Shown: piece by piece, positions 45,803 through 54,314 of the stretch
Layout: the number at the start of each line of letters is the position of its first letter
Numbering within the stretch: the stretch's first letter is position 1
Assembly (NCBI RefSeq): GCF_002860255.1
Contig: NZ_PGVE01000015.1
Location: 1-64,000, forward strand
Length of the DNA: 64,000 bases
Reading direction: 5' to 3'
DNA from: Neobacillus cucumis
Lineage (GTDB): Bacteria > Bacillota > Bacilli > Bacillales > Cytobacillaceae
Notes under the pieces: generated by a model
The model's database searches: none
What the model was told of the DNA's origin: nothing
What the model saw: the letters and a program-made list of their open reading frames with translations, nothing else
Translations under genes and position numbers: made by a program

Positions 45803-46219
45803 ATGAAGACATACACGATCAGCGAAGTTGCAAAAGAATTGAATCTTACCGTATATACCCTTCGTTACTACGACAAAGAGGGACTTATACCTTTTGTAGA
45901 ACGGACACCCAGTGGAGCACGCTTGTTTAAAGAATCTGATATCGACGCATTAAAAATAATTGAATGTCTGAAATCCACCGGAATGCCTATTAAGGAAATA
46001 AAAAATTTCATTGATTGGTGTTCTGATGGGGATTCCTCGCTGCAACAAAGATATGACATGTTTATGGATCGAAAAGCTATTGTAGAAGCACAGATAGAAG
46101 AACTAAAAAAAACTATGGGAGTCATCGAGCATAAATGCAGATATTACAGAACTGCATTGGATGCCGGAACGGAAGACATTCATAAAAACGATAAAATCGC
46201 GATTTCCACTACTTACTAA
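45803..46219 (+). CDS. MerR-family regulator, AdhR/NmlR-like
   Basis: It is 138 aa. The MerR helix-turn-helix (TISEVAKELNLTVYTLRYYDKEGLIPF) is followed by a coiled-coil dimerisation helix (about 80-120). Cys55 (IIECLKSTGM) matches the conserved thiol of the NmlR/AdhR class that reacts with aldehydes; Cys73 and Cys112 are also present. It is divergent from adhA with shared operator cores, so activation of adhA by electrophiles is inferred. GGAG precedes the ATG. Confidence 0.88.
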   Translation: MKTYTISEVAKELNLTVYTLRYYDKEGLIPFVERTPSGARLFKESDIDALKIIECLKSTGMPIKEIKNFIDWCSDGDSSLQQRYDMFMDRKAIVEAQIEELKKTMGVIEHKCRYYRTALDAGTEDIHKNDKIAISTTY

Positions 46220-46303
46220 TTAATAATTTTAGTTTGATGACAACTATGCCCAGTTCTAGTTTTAGTCGAAAAATGCAATTTACCAGTTAATCTAGTTAAA
46301 TAC

Positions 46304-46358
46304 AAAATGCCTGTACTGCCTGGAATTCCGAAAGTTCGACCAGGAGTACAGGCATTTT
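46304..46358. terminator. Bidirectional terminator between MerR gene and maeA
   Basis: A long stem (AAAATGCCTGTACT with AGTACAGGCATTTT plus an inner CCTGG/CCAGG stem) with flanking T runs. Confidence 0.92.
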
Positions 46359-46372
46359 ATTTAACTATTTAA

Positions 46373-48088
46373 TCATGCATAGGAATGAATGTTTGTCCAA
46401 ATACCTACACTCTTGATTTCCTTATATTCAGGCTTCCACATAGCCTCTTCAATAGCAGTCTCAACATCTTGGATATCCTCTTTTGCAATTCCTTCGTATA
46501 TTGCCGCATTGACTACTTCAATGGCTACGTATTTTGAGACCTCATGAAGTTTTTCAATGGATGGCAGCAGGGATGCTCCAGGTGCGCTGGTGTCTGACAT
46601 TCTTGCAACCGCATAAGCAGCTGCCGCGAACATTCCTTTTGAGATCACTTCAGCTTTTGCTACAATGGCTCCTAGACCTAATCCTGGAAATACAAATGCG
46701 TTATTTGACTGCCCAATTTCATAGGAAACACCTTTGTAATCTACATTGGCAAACGGGCTGCCGGTTGCAATTAGAGCCTTTCCATCTGTCCATTTCATCA
46801 GGTTTTCCGGCACGGCTTCAGTCAGTGCGGTTGGGTTGGACATAGGCAAGATGATCGGACGTTCAACATGTTTGGCCATTTCTTTCACAATTTCCTCAGT
46901 GAAGGCGCCGGCTTGTCCGGAAGTACCAATCAGGATGGTTGGCTTCACCCTCTGAACGACTTCCATTAATGAAATGGTCCCGTTCTCTTCCTTATCCCAG
47001 TTTCTGACTTCATCCGTTTTTCTTACATAAGGCTTCTGGAAGTTCAGGACATCTGGTGTCTCGTCCGTTAGTAACCCCCGATAGTCAATAGCCCAGAAAC
47101 GGTCATAGGCTTCTTCTCTTGTCAGCCCTTCAAGAACCATTGTCTCGGAGATTTGGTCAGCTATACCGATACCAGCAGCCCCTGGTCCGAAGACCACAAT
47201 ACGCTGGTCCTTCAGATTAGTTCCTGTCAATTTCAATCCAGACATCACAGCAGCAAGAGTAACTGCACCTGTTCCCTGGATGTCATCATTGAAGGTAAGG
47301 ATTTTGTCACCGTATTTGTCCAAGATTTTACGCGCATTCACGTTTCCAAGGTCCTCCCAGTGAATAAGAACCTCTGGAAAGAACTTTCTTGCAGTCTGAA
47401 CGAATAAATCAATGAATTGATCATAACGCTCACCACGGACACGGGCGAACTTGTTGCCAATATAGATAGGATCGGCAACTAAATCCTGATTGTTCGTACC
47501 AACATCTAGCACAACTGGCAGAACTCGGCTTGGATCGATACCAGCTGCCGCTGTGTATACGGCGAGTTTACCAATCGCAATATTAATACCGCCTACCCCT
47601 TGGTCCCCAATACCCAAAATACTTTCAGAGTCGGTAACGACGATTAAATCAATGCCATTTTTGGGCTGTCCAAGATTGTGAAATGCCTTTTCAATGCCCT
47701 CAGGATCATCAATGGAAAGATATAAGCCACCCGGGCGGCGGTAGCTATGAGAGTAGGACTGGATCGCATCACCGACAGTAGGAGTGTAGATAATTGGAAG
47801 CATTTCTGCTAAATGTTCTTTCAACAATCGGTAAAATAGAACAACATTACGGTTATATAAATCATAAAGCAGACCGTGTTTAAATAGATTCGTTGTCCTC
47901 ATTGAATATTGTTCATAAACCCTATTTACTTGTTCATCAAGGGTGAGCACTTGGGGAGGCAACAGACCGTCAAGTCCAAGCTCATCCCTTTCCGCTTTAG
48001 TAAAAGCCGTTCCTTTATTCAAAAAAGGATTGGAGAGAACTTCTTTTCCTTTTAATGTTGTAATAATAACATTCTCAGGTACATTCAT
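46373..48088 (-). CDS. maeA: NAD-dependent malic enzyme (MaeA/SfcA type)
   Basis: It is 571 aa, the long form. Motifs are [13 protein letters not shown] near 98, [21 protein letters not shown] near 155, metal-site [12 protein letters not shown] and [11 protein letters not shown], and the dinucleotide fold [12 protein letters not shown]. It oxidatively decarboxylates malate to pyruvate. In B. subtilis the counterpart is induced by malate through MalK-MalR, encoded three genes upstream here. A copy of the shared AT-rich motif lies 120 bp upstream (48207-48223). AAGGA precedes the ATG. Confidence 0.94.
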   Translation of the reverse strand: MNVPENVIITTLKGKEVLSNPFLNKGTAFTKAERDELGLDGLLPPQVLTLDEQVNRVYEQYSMRTTNLFKHGLLYDLYNRNVVLFYRLLKEHLAEMLPIIYTPTVGDAIQSYSHSYRRPGGLYLSIDDPEGIEKAFHNLGQPKNGIDLIVVTDSESILGIGDQGVGGINIAIGKLAVYTAAAGIDPSRVLPVVLDVGTNNQDLVADPIYIGNKFARVRGERYDQFIDLFVQTARKFFPEVLIHWEDLGNVNARKILDKYGDKILTFNDDIQGTGAVTLAAVMSGLKLTGTNLKDQRIVVFGPGAAGIGIADQISETMVLEGLTREEAYDRFWAIDYRGLLTDETPDVLNFQKPYVRKTDEVRNWDKEENGTISLMEVVQRVKPTILIGTSGQAGAFTEEIVKEMAKHVERPIILPMSNPTALTEAVPENLMKWTDGKALIATGSPFANVDYKGVSYEIGQSNNAFVFPGLGLGAIVAKAEVISKGMFAAAAYAVARMSDTSAPGASLLPSIEKLHEVSKYVAIEVVNAAIYEGIAKEDIQDVETAIEEAMWKPEYKEIKSVGIWTNIHSYA

Positions 48089-48206
48089 GGTGTTTCCTTC
48101 TTTCTATCTTAAAATAGCTATTCGGATAATACCGTAACATAGATTTCTTACTTTTCCATGTTAATAACATTTTCCTTATCACAATAGTTTTTTTAATTTA
48201 ATATCC

Positions 48207-48223
48207 CTTTTTTGTAATTAAAC
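48207..48223. promoter_or_regulatory. Shared AT-rich motif upstream of maeA, candidate MalR site
   Basis: CTTTTTTGTAATTAAAC matches the motif found upstream of the TauE and second malic enzyme genes. GTTTTTTTAATTTAAT at 48187-48202 resembles the same element inverted, about two helical turns away. It partly overlaps the T-rich end of the kdgT-family gene terminator. Confidence 0.5.
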
Positions 48224-48226
48224 AAA

Positions 48227-48252
48227 GCAGACAGTAAAAACCGGCTGACTGC
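48227..48252 (-). terminator. Terminator of the KdgT-family gene
   Basis: The stem GCAGTCAG with CTGTCTGC (one mismatch) is followed by TTTGTTTAATT on the minus strand, about 50 bp past the stop. Confidence 0.55.
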
Positions 48253-48304
48253 TCTGTTCTATCTTCTACTTTTTTGGTGTTTATAACATTAACTTTACTT
48301 TTTA

Positions 48305-49273
48305 TCAGGCTGCCCTTGCCATCGATTGTTTCGCTTTTTTCTTTTCGGACCTTTTAAATACATAGCTCACAATTATCGGACAGACGATAGCAGATATGAC
48401 ACATGCAGCTGCAACTTGGGCAGTAGCTGAAGATGCTACTGCAGCTAAGGTTGGATCTGCTGCCGCCACAACAGCTGGTGTAGCTACCGCATTTCCTGCA
48501 GTTGACCCTGTTGCTAAACCAACGATAGGGTTTTCTTTAAATAACTTTAATAGGAAGTAAGCTCCAATTCCTGTGAAGGCAGCGATTAATCCTAGTAATA
48601 TCCCAGGACCTCCAGCTTTTATAATAGTTGAAAGATTCATACCAGCACCTAATGGGAAGGAAAAGAATGGGATTAATAATAATTTACTGCTTCCAAGGAA
48701 CTTTCTCATATCAGGATCAATATTTCCTAAAATCATTCCGATTACAATTGGAATTAATACTCCTAGAAGTGTTTGAAAAGGAATGGTGGCAAGACCTGAT
48801 GCACCTAATGCCACTAATGTGAAAAATGGACCGTCTTTTAAAGAAAATAACGCATATGCGCCTACATCTGTTTCGTCACCATACGATGAAGCAAGAGATG
48901 CATATAACCCGCCATTAGCATTTAACAACGCTGCAAGGATGGCTAAAGGTGTTAATCCTAGTAATCCGGCAGGACCAAAAATCGCTGCTACAGCTAAACC
49001 AATACCAGCACCTACGATAAATTTTCCTGTTAATAATATGGCACCCTTTTTTAATGCCTTTGGTGCTAATTTGAAATTAATTTGTGAACCTATTAAAAAC
49101 ATAAAACATGCCAATATAGTTGATGAAGCTTCTTTACTAAATAAAGCTGTTGTAAAACTTCCAATTTGTAAAACCTGCGGAAAAAATGTATTTGTTAATA
49201 CCCCTAAAAAAAGTGGAACAACCATCAGACCGCCTGGAATTTTATCAAGCGTTTTCTTAATTGGAATTTGCAT
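48305..49273 (-). CDS. kdgT: KdgT-family (2-keto-3-deoxygluconate permease type) transporter
   Basis: This 322-aa membrane protein has about ten helices. Family features are the N-terminal IPIKKTLDKIPGGLMVVPLFLGVLTNT, CFMFLIGSQINFK and the C-terminal VGLATGSTAGNAVATPAVVAAADP. Characterised members carry 2-keto-3-deoxygluconate with protons. No kdgK or kdgA gene is near; instead it lies between maeA and malR-malK and shares an upstream motif with malate genes, so malate or a related hydroxy/keto acid is a reasonable alternative substrate. AAAGGAGG precedes the ATG. Confidence 0.85.
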   Translation of the reverse strand: MQIPIKKTLDKIPGGLMVVPLFLGVLTNTFFPQVLQIGSFTTALFSKEASSTILACFMFLIGSQINFKLAPKALKKGAILLTGKFIVGAGIGLAVAAIFGPAGLLGLTPLAILAALLNANGGLYASLASSYGDETDVGAYALFSLKDGPFFTLVALGASGLATIPFQTLLGVLIPIVIGMILGNIDPDMRKFLGSSKLLLIPFFSFPLGAGMNLSTIIKAGGPGILLGLIAAFTGIGAYFLLKLFKENPIVGLATGSTAGNAVATPAVVAAADPTLAAVASSATAQVAAACVISAIVCPIIVSYVFKRSEKKKAKQSMARAA

Positions 49274-49317
49274 TATTAATCCTCCTTTATCTTGCTACGT
49301 ATCTATCATATTCCCAT

Positions 49318-49331
49318 GTAAACCGTTTTCA
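49318..49331 (-). promoter_or_regulatory. Candidate cre site upstream of the KdgT-family gene
   Basis: The minus strand reads TGAAAACGGTTTAC, 12 of 14 against the cre consensus, 45 bp before the start. A near-identical element (TGAAAACGTTTTAC) lies upstream of the second malic enzyme gene. Confidence 0.4.
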
Positions 49332-49354
49332 TAGATTATGAAAGTTTAATAATT

Positions 49355-49374
49355 CTTTTTGTAAATAAAAAAAG
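49355..49374. promoter_or_regulatory. Shared AT-rich motif upstream of the KdgT-family gene, candidate MalR site
   Basis: CTTTTTGTAAATAAAAAAAG differs from the sites at 52637 and 54151 by one core base. It abuts the malR terminator, so part of the A-run also serves as that terminator's T tract. Confidence 0.4.
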
Positions 49375-49398
49375 TAAGCAGTTTCAAAAGCTGCTTAC
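49374..49398 (-). terminator. malK-malR terminator
   Basis: A perfect 8-bp stem (49374-49381 with 49391-49398) overlapping the malR stop is followed by seven T on the minus strand. Confidence 0.88.
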
Positions 49399-50102
49399 AG
49401 AAAGTTTTTTATTAAGTGCTCTTTAAATTTGTTATATTCATGCTGATATACAGGCCTTCCGACCGTTCCGTAGATAACCTTGACTTCAAGGATTCCTAAG
49501 TTCTTTAGGAAATTAAGATATTTTCTTGCCGAAACCCTTGATATTCCTACAACATTTGCAACTTCATCAGTGGAAAAAGGACCGTCCTTCAATTCACGAA
49601 TCGCATCCCATACCTGCTTTAAGCTATCCTTCGTTAACCCCTTTGGCAGTTCTTCTGCTATAACAGCTTCGTCTCTGTGCAAAAGTAAGTGATCGAGCTC
49701 CTGCTGACTAACCGATTCCTGTTTATCAATGAGCCGGGTTTGCTCAAGGTAGGTACCAAGTGCAGCGTTAAACCGTTCAAACTCGAAGGGCTTAATTAAA
49801 TAGTCGACAGCACCAAACCTTAATGCCCTCTTAATTCGTTCAAGATCTGAGGCCGCTGAAATGATAATGACATCAATTTCAAGGTCATTTTTTCGAAGGT
49901 ACGCTAACAGCTCTAGGCCCTGCTTTCCCGGCATAAAAATATCCAGAAGAATAAGCTGAATATCATTCTTTCCCAAAAATCGGATAGCTTCCGCCACTGA
50001 ATTGACTGTTGCAGCCAAGCGGAATCCATCAATTTTAGAAAGATATTGTTTATTGATTTCTGCTACCATCGGATCATCTTCGACAATCATTACATTAATC
50101 AT
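49395..50102 (-). CDS. malR: Response regulator MalR (CitB/DcuR family)
   Basis: A receiver domain (about 2-120, Asp in LILLDIFMPGKQG, Lys in DYLIKPFEF) is followed by a helix-turn-helix of the DcuR/DctR type (STDEVANVVGISRVSARKYLNFL) near 175-205. I start at ATG 50100-50102, nine bases after GAGG. This gives 235 aa, the B. subtilis MalR length; the longer frame from 50141 runs into malK. The gene overlaps the malK stop, so the pair is translationally coupled. It should activate malate uptake and malic enzyme genes when malate is present. Confidence 0.9.
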   Translation of the reverse strand: MINVMIVEDDPMVAEINKQYLSKIDGFRLAATVNSVAEAIRFLGKNDIQLILLDIFMPGKQGLELLAYLRKNDLEIDVIIISAASDLERIKRALRFGAVDYLIKPFEFERFNAALGTYLEQTRLIDKQESVSQQELDHLLLHRDEAVIAEELPKGLTKDSLKQVWDAIRELKDGPFSTDEVANVVGISRVSARKYLNFLKNLGILEVKVIYGTVGRPVYQHEYNKFKEHLIKNFL

Positions 50103-51699
50103 TCGATTCATCCTCTGCTTTATAAGGTATATACACGGCAAAATTTGTTCCCTTTCCAGGCTTGGACGAAATAATCATGTCCCCTTCTAATCTTTCAATT
50201 GCCTGTGCCAAAAGATATAACCCAAACCCGCGGTTTTCTCCTTTCGTAGAGAAGCCTTTATCCAATATTTTGTTTTGGAGTGAATTATTCATTCCCAACC
50301 CTGTGTCTTTAACCTCAATTGTTAAAATATCCTCTGCATAATCAAGTTTAAGGCCGACTTTTTTGTTTGGACTGTCCGCAATTGCTTCCATTGCGTTATC
50401 GAAGAGATTTCCAATGATTGTTATCAGCTCATGTGTGATTTCCGAGTTTGCAGGTTTAGGAAGTTTACTTACACAATCAAATGATAGTGAAGCACCTGAT
50501 TCTCTGGCAAAGCTAAGCTTGCCAATTAAAAATCCAGCAAGAACAGGATCTTTAATTTTCTTCGTTACAAAGCCCATTTCTGTTTCCCGGTGGTTAACCG
50601 TTTCACTCACATAGTTAGCAAGTGTATCATATTGTTCAGTTCGAACCAGGCCAAGGATGACATGAAGTTTGTTCATGAATTCATGTGCCTGGGCACGGAG
50701 AGCATCCGCATAGTTACGCACACCTGTGAGCTGTTCGGCCAACAATCGGACTTCGGTTTTATCACGGAATGTTGCGATTGCTCCCACCGACTCATTTTCC
50801 ACAACCACCGGAACCCTGTTTACTAAAATGGTCACCCCATTCAGGTTTTGTTCTTGATCCAATTCAGTTTCACCCGATTTTATTATGCGAGTTAACCGAG
50901 TCTCTGGCAAATAAGCTTCAATGTTCTTACCCATAGGGTTCTCTTCAAGACCGGCTCTCTTAAAAAGCTTACTGGCTGCCCTGTTTACAAGTGTGATTTT
51001 CCCTTCTTGATCGATGGCTATTATTCCCTCACGCACGGACTGAAGCATGGAACTTCGTTCTTCAAGCAGTTTAGCAATAGCGAATGGCTCGAGTCCTAAA
51101 AGTATTTTTTTGATGTATCTTGCCAGGACCACTGCACCGATTACGCCTATTAGGACTCCAATTAACGTCCCAATAACGATCCCCATCCGTCCTTTATGTA
51201 CCGCCTTTGTAACGTTTTCTAAAGAAATTCCTACAGCAACCGCTCCGACTTGTTTTCCATGTGAATTCTTTATTGGAGTAAATGCCCGCATGGATCGACC
51301 GAGAGTTCCCTTTGAAATGGAAACATACTCTTTTCCTTTAAGGACAGGTCCTTCATCTCCTCCCCTAAAGTGCTTCCCCACTTTACTGGGATCTGGGTGG
51401 GAAAGCCGAATTCCATTCATATCCATAACGACAACAAAGTTAACATGGGTTTTTTCTTTTATTTGATTAGCTAAAATTTGTACTTCTTTCTTATTAGCTT
51501 TCCCTTCAAAAGCTCCAATCACTTGCGGGCTAAAGGCAATCATTTTTGCCACATTTAAGGCCTTTTCTTTCTGTGTCTCTTCCACACTAGCGGTAATTCT
51601 TTTGCTTATGATTAAATCAGTTATTCCAAGTGATAAAGCGACGACAATGCATACAAATATAATAATAATGGCTTGTAAACTAAGTTTGCCCCTCTTCAT
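50095..51699 (-). CDS. malK: Sensor histidine kinase MalK (CitA/DcuS family)
   Basis: This 534-aa kinase has membrane helices at about 8-30 and 172-195 flanking an extracellular PAS/Cache sensor with the carboxylate-binding type SHPDPSKVGKHFRGGDEG and RAFTPIKNSHGKQVGAV. A cytoplasmic PAS (about 215-320) leads to the SpoOB-type histidine box RAQAHEFMNKLHVILG and the ATPase boxes GNLFDNAMEA, DTGLGM and GFGLYL. B. subtilis MalK is 533 aa. Two malic enzyme genes flank the pair, which supports malate rather than citrate or fumarate as ligand. GGAGGAGA precedes the ATG. Confidence 0.9.
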   Translation of the reverse strand: MKRGKLSLQAIIIIFVCIVVALSLGITDLIISKRITASVEETQKEKALNVAKMIAFSPQVIGAFEGKANKKEVQILANQIKEKTHVNFVVVMDMNGIRLSHPDPSKVGKHFRGGDEGPVLKGKEYVSISKGTLGRSMRAFTPIKNSHGKQVGAVAVGISLENVTKAVHKGRMGIVIGTLIGVLIGVIGAVVLARYIKKILLGLEPFAIAKLLEERSSMLQSVREGIIAIDQEGKITLVNRAASKLFKRAGLEENPMGKNIEAYLPETRLTRIIKSGETELDQEQNLNGVTILVNRVPVVVENESVGAIATFRDKTEVRLLAEQLTGVRNYADALRAQAHEFMNKLHVILGLVRTEQYDTLANYVSETVNHRETEMGFVTKKIKDPVLAGFLIGKLSFARESGASLSFDCVSKLPKPANSEITHELITIIGNLFDNAMEAIADSPNKKVGLKLDYAEDILTIEVKDTGLGMNNSLQNKILDKGFSTKGENRGFGLYLLAQAIERLEGDMIISSKPGKGTNFAVYIPYKAEDESND

Positions 51700-51805
51700 A
51701 TTCTCCTCCAGGTATTATCATAATAATAGTATGTATAAGACTTATGCATAAAATGACAAAAGACCGCTATGCTCATAAAAGAGTTTAAGCAGCCTTTATC
51801 ATAAA

Positions 51806-52558
51806 TCATCGAATTAGCAAAATGGCACCCGCCATAATTGGGGTGAGAACCATTGCACTTTTTAAAATTGGCAGCGGAACATTGTTGGTAAATTTGGCTC
51901 CAATATAAGAACCAATCATCGTTCCAGCGAGTACCTGGACCAGGAGTAAGACGTTGAAATAGCCTTCAAAGTAGTAGCCTACCCCCCCAGCGAAAGCGAT
52001 GGGAAGAATAACTAACATCGTTGTGCCAACTGATTCTTGTACAGTAAGGCCCAACACAACCATCAACCCAAGCTGAATGAATGGAGCCGACCCAATACCA
52101 AACGTACCAGATAAAATACCTGTCACAATACCGACAGACGCTGCTCTCATTAGAAAGCTGCCAGTTTGTCTCGTTTTCCTTTTATTTGGCTCTTTAAGCC
52201 TATTTACTATAAAAAGACGGATCATAAGCATAACAGCGGACAGGAACAGCATTCCCGCTGTGAGCCAATGGAGTGAATGAACCGGAATCCATACGGCAAT
52301 CTTAGAACCAACAAAAGACATAAACGCCCCAAAAGCACCTACAGTTATTCCTGTCTTCACATCAATATTTCCCTGCCGGTAATGGCTATAAGCTCCGGAC
52401 ATAGTCGTAAACACCATTGCAGCCAGAGATGTACCTAATGCTGTGTGAATTGGCACTCCAAAAACAACGGTTAAGAGAGCAATGATAAAACCGGACCCTC
52501 CGGCCCCAATAAACCCTAGTAATATACCCATTAAGAACATAGTAAGTGTGATAATCAA
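51806..52558 (-). CDS. TauE/SafE-family membrane permease
   Basis: It has about eight helices over 250 aa, with the paired family motifs MGILLGFIGAGGSGFIIALL near the N-terminus and GIVTGILSGTFGIGSAPFIQLGLMVVLG in the middle. I start at TTG 52556-52558, eight bases after GGGGG; the in-frame GTG at 52579 has no ribosome site. Members export sulfite, sulfoacetate or organic anions. Its place between malK and a malic enzyme gene and the shared upstream motif suggest an organic-acid role, not proven. Confidence 0.85.
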   Translation of the reverse strand: MIITLTMFLMGILLGFIGAGGSGFIIALLTVVFGVPIHTALGTSLAAMVFTTMSGAYSHYRQGNIDVKTGITVGAFGAFMSFVGSKIAVWIPVHSLHWLTAGMLFLSAVMLMIRLFIVNRLKEPNKRKTRQTGSFLMRAASVGIVTGILSGTFGIGSAPFIQLGLMVVLGLTVQESVGTTMLVILPIAFAGGVGYYFEGYFNVLLLVQVLAGTMIGSYIGAKFTNNVPLPILKSAMVLTPIMAGAILLIR

Positions 52559-52636
52559 AGATGTCGCCCCCAAACACACTTCACTTCAGTAGTGAAAATA
52601 ATCCAAGTCTATTATATTACTTGAAATCAACAGGAG

Positions 52637-52656
52637 CCTTTTTGTAATTAAAAAAA
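52637..52656. promoter_or_regulatory. Shared AT-rich motif upstream of the TauE-family gene, candidate MalR site
   Basis: The plus strand reads CCTTTTTGTAATTAAAAAAA. It is identical, including one more base on each side, to the site at 54151-54170. It lies 79 bp before the gene start. Confidence 0.6.
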
Positions 52657-52683
52657 CTAAGTTTTTTGGTGTGGTCAAGGGCA

Positions 52684-52725
52684 ACAGACACCCTAGAAAG
52701 ACATTTGTCCATTTATGGTGCCTGT
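52684..52725 (-). other. Imperfect hairpin after the second malic enzyme gene
   Basis: ACAGACACC (52684-52692) pairs with GGTGCCTGT (52717-52725), with one G-T pair, around a 24-nt loop. It is positioned as a terminator but has no T-run. Confidence 0.35.
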
Positions 52726-52743
52726 CACCTAAATTCACTTTAG

Positions 52744-53940
52744 TTACATGGTTATAAGGGATTTCCTCGCTACACCTGTTTCTACAGCGGCAGTTGCAAC
52801 AGCGTTTGCTACCGCAGATGCTACTCGGTCATCAAAAGGGTTAGGTATCACATAGTCTTCTGATAGTTGTTCTTCTGAAATGAGCGAAGAAATGGCGTAT
52901 ACAGCAGCCTTTTTCATTTCTTCATTTATTTCTGTAGCTTGAACATCTAGAGCCCCCCGAAAAATCCCTGGAAAAGCAAGTACATTATTGACCTGATTTG
53001 GAAAATCAGAACGTCCAGTTCCGATTACTTTTGCTCCTGCAGCTTTTGCCTCATCTGGCATAATCTCTGGAACAGGGTTTGCCATTGCAAAAATAATTGC
53101 ATCCCTTCGCATTGTTAAAATCATTTCCTTTGTTATGGCACCTGCAACAGATACACCAACAAAAACATCTGCGCCTACAATTACTTCCTCTAAGCTCCCC
53201 TCTGCATTGTTACGGTTCGTCTGTCTAGCAATCTTTTCTTTAATTGGATTCATTCCATATGTACGATTTTCATAAATGGCACCTTTTGTATCACATAGAA
53301 TGACATCATACACACCAAAACGATTTAGCAATTGAGCAATTGCTACACCCGCAGCACCCGCACCATTTATGACGACTTTAATTTCTTCCATTCTCTTATC
53401 TACTAATTTAAGAGCATTTACTAATCCGGCAACCGTTACAATGGCTGTACCATGTTGGTCATCATGAAAAATAGGGATGTTTGTTTCTTTTTTCAAGCGT
53501 TCTTCAATTTCAAAGCATCTTGGAGCTGAAATATCTTCTAAATTTACCCCGCCAAATGTTGGTTCAAGACGCTTTACTGTTTCAATTATTTCTTCCACAT
53601 CCTGTGTATTTAAACAGATAGGAAATGCATCTACGTTAGCAAAATTCTTAAATAAAGCTGCTTTACCTTCCATTACTGGCATTGCTGCTTCAGGCCCAAT
53701 ATTCCCAAGCCCCAATACCGCCGAGCCATCTGACACGACGACAATGGTGTTGCCTTTCATCGTGTATTCATATACTTTATTTCGATCTTCATAGATTTCC
53801 TTACAAGGCTCTGCGACACCAGGTGAATATGCTAAGCTCAAATCATTTGCATTTTTAATCTCTACCTTTGCTTTCACTTCTAATTTTCCTTGTTTATCCC
53901 GGTGCATTTGTAATGCTCTGTCACGCAATGTTTCCATCAT
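52744..53940 (-). CDS. NAD(P)-dependent malic enzyme (YtsJ-like short form)
   Basis: This short-form malic enzyme begins about METLRDRALQMHRDKQGKLEV and has AYSPGVAEPCKEI, GLGNIGPEAAMPVMEGKA, HDDQHGTAIVTVAG and the dinucleotide fold VINGAGAAGVAIAQL. I start at ATG 53938-53940 after GGGAGAGGGA; the longer frame from 53988 lacks a site. This gives 398 aa. It is the second malic enzyme of the window, similar to B. subtilis YtsJ, which prefers NADP. An identical copy of the motif found before the TauE gene lies upstream. Confidence 0.92.
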   Translation of the reverse strand: MMETLRDRALQMHRDKQGKLEVKAKVEIKNANDLSLAYSPGVAEPCKEIYEDRNKVYEYTMKGNTIVVVSDGSAVLGLGNIGPEAAMPVMEGKAALFKNFANVDAFPICLNTQDVEEIIETVKRLEPTFGGVNLEDISAPRCFEIEERLKKETNIPIFHDDQHGTAIVTVAGLVNALKLVDKRMEEIKVVINGAGAAGVAIAQLLNRFGVYDVILCDTKGAIYENRTYGMNPIKEKIARQTNRNNAEGSLEEVIVGADVFVGVSVAGAITKEMILTMRRDAIIFAMANPVPEIMPDEAKAAGAKVIGTGRSDFPNQVNNVLAFPGIFRGALDVQATEINEEMKKAAVYAISSLISEEQLSEDYVIPNPFDDRVASAVANAVATAAVETGVARKSLITM

Positions 53941-54061
53941 TCCCTCTCCCTTTTCCAAAAATTTTAATTTCGATCCAAATTGTTTCAAAGCTTATTTAAA
54001 GGCTTCTATATTCTTGCGCTTATTTCTCAATCATCCTTAGAAGAAAACTATTTATCCGCTT

Positions 54062-54075
54062 TGAAAACGTTTTAC
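54062..54075. promoter_or_regulatory. Candidate cre site upstream of the second malic enzyme gene
   Basis: TGAAAACGTTTTAC matches the cre consensus at 12 of 14 positions and the candidate before the KdgT-family gene at 13 of 14. Confidence 0.4.
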
Positions 54076-54150
54076 CTTGAAGGTATAATAAATATATCCC
54101 AATCTTATAAATTAACAGACTAGTTTAATAGAATATTTAATTAATTAAAG

Positions 54151-54170
54151 CCTTTTTGTAATTAAAAAAA
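54151..54170. promoter_or_regulatory. Shared AT-rich motif upstream of the second malic enzyme gene, candidate MalR site
   Basis: The plus strand reads CCTTTTTGTAATTAAAAAAA, identical to 52637-52656. It lies about 210 bp before the malic enzyme start and about 145 bp before the divergent alditol-oxidase-like gene, so it could serve either. Confidence 0.55.
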
Positions 54171-54314
54171 CAGGAGAATAACTAGCAGATTAATATGTTT
54201 TTGCGCTCTTTTTTGTCTTATGCTGCTGTTGCAGAAGACTATAATGTATTGGGGATTTTTTCTTATTATGAGTATAGTTACGCTAAATGAAACAGTGAAA
54301 AAGGAGTGGGATGA

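Noticed and set aside
48783-49334. 183-codon plus-strand frame opposite the KdgT-family gene
   Set aside because: It is an antisense shadow of a strongly conserved membrane protein and has no ribosome site of its own.
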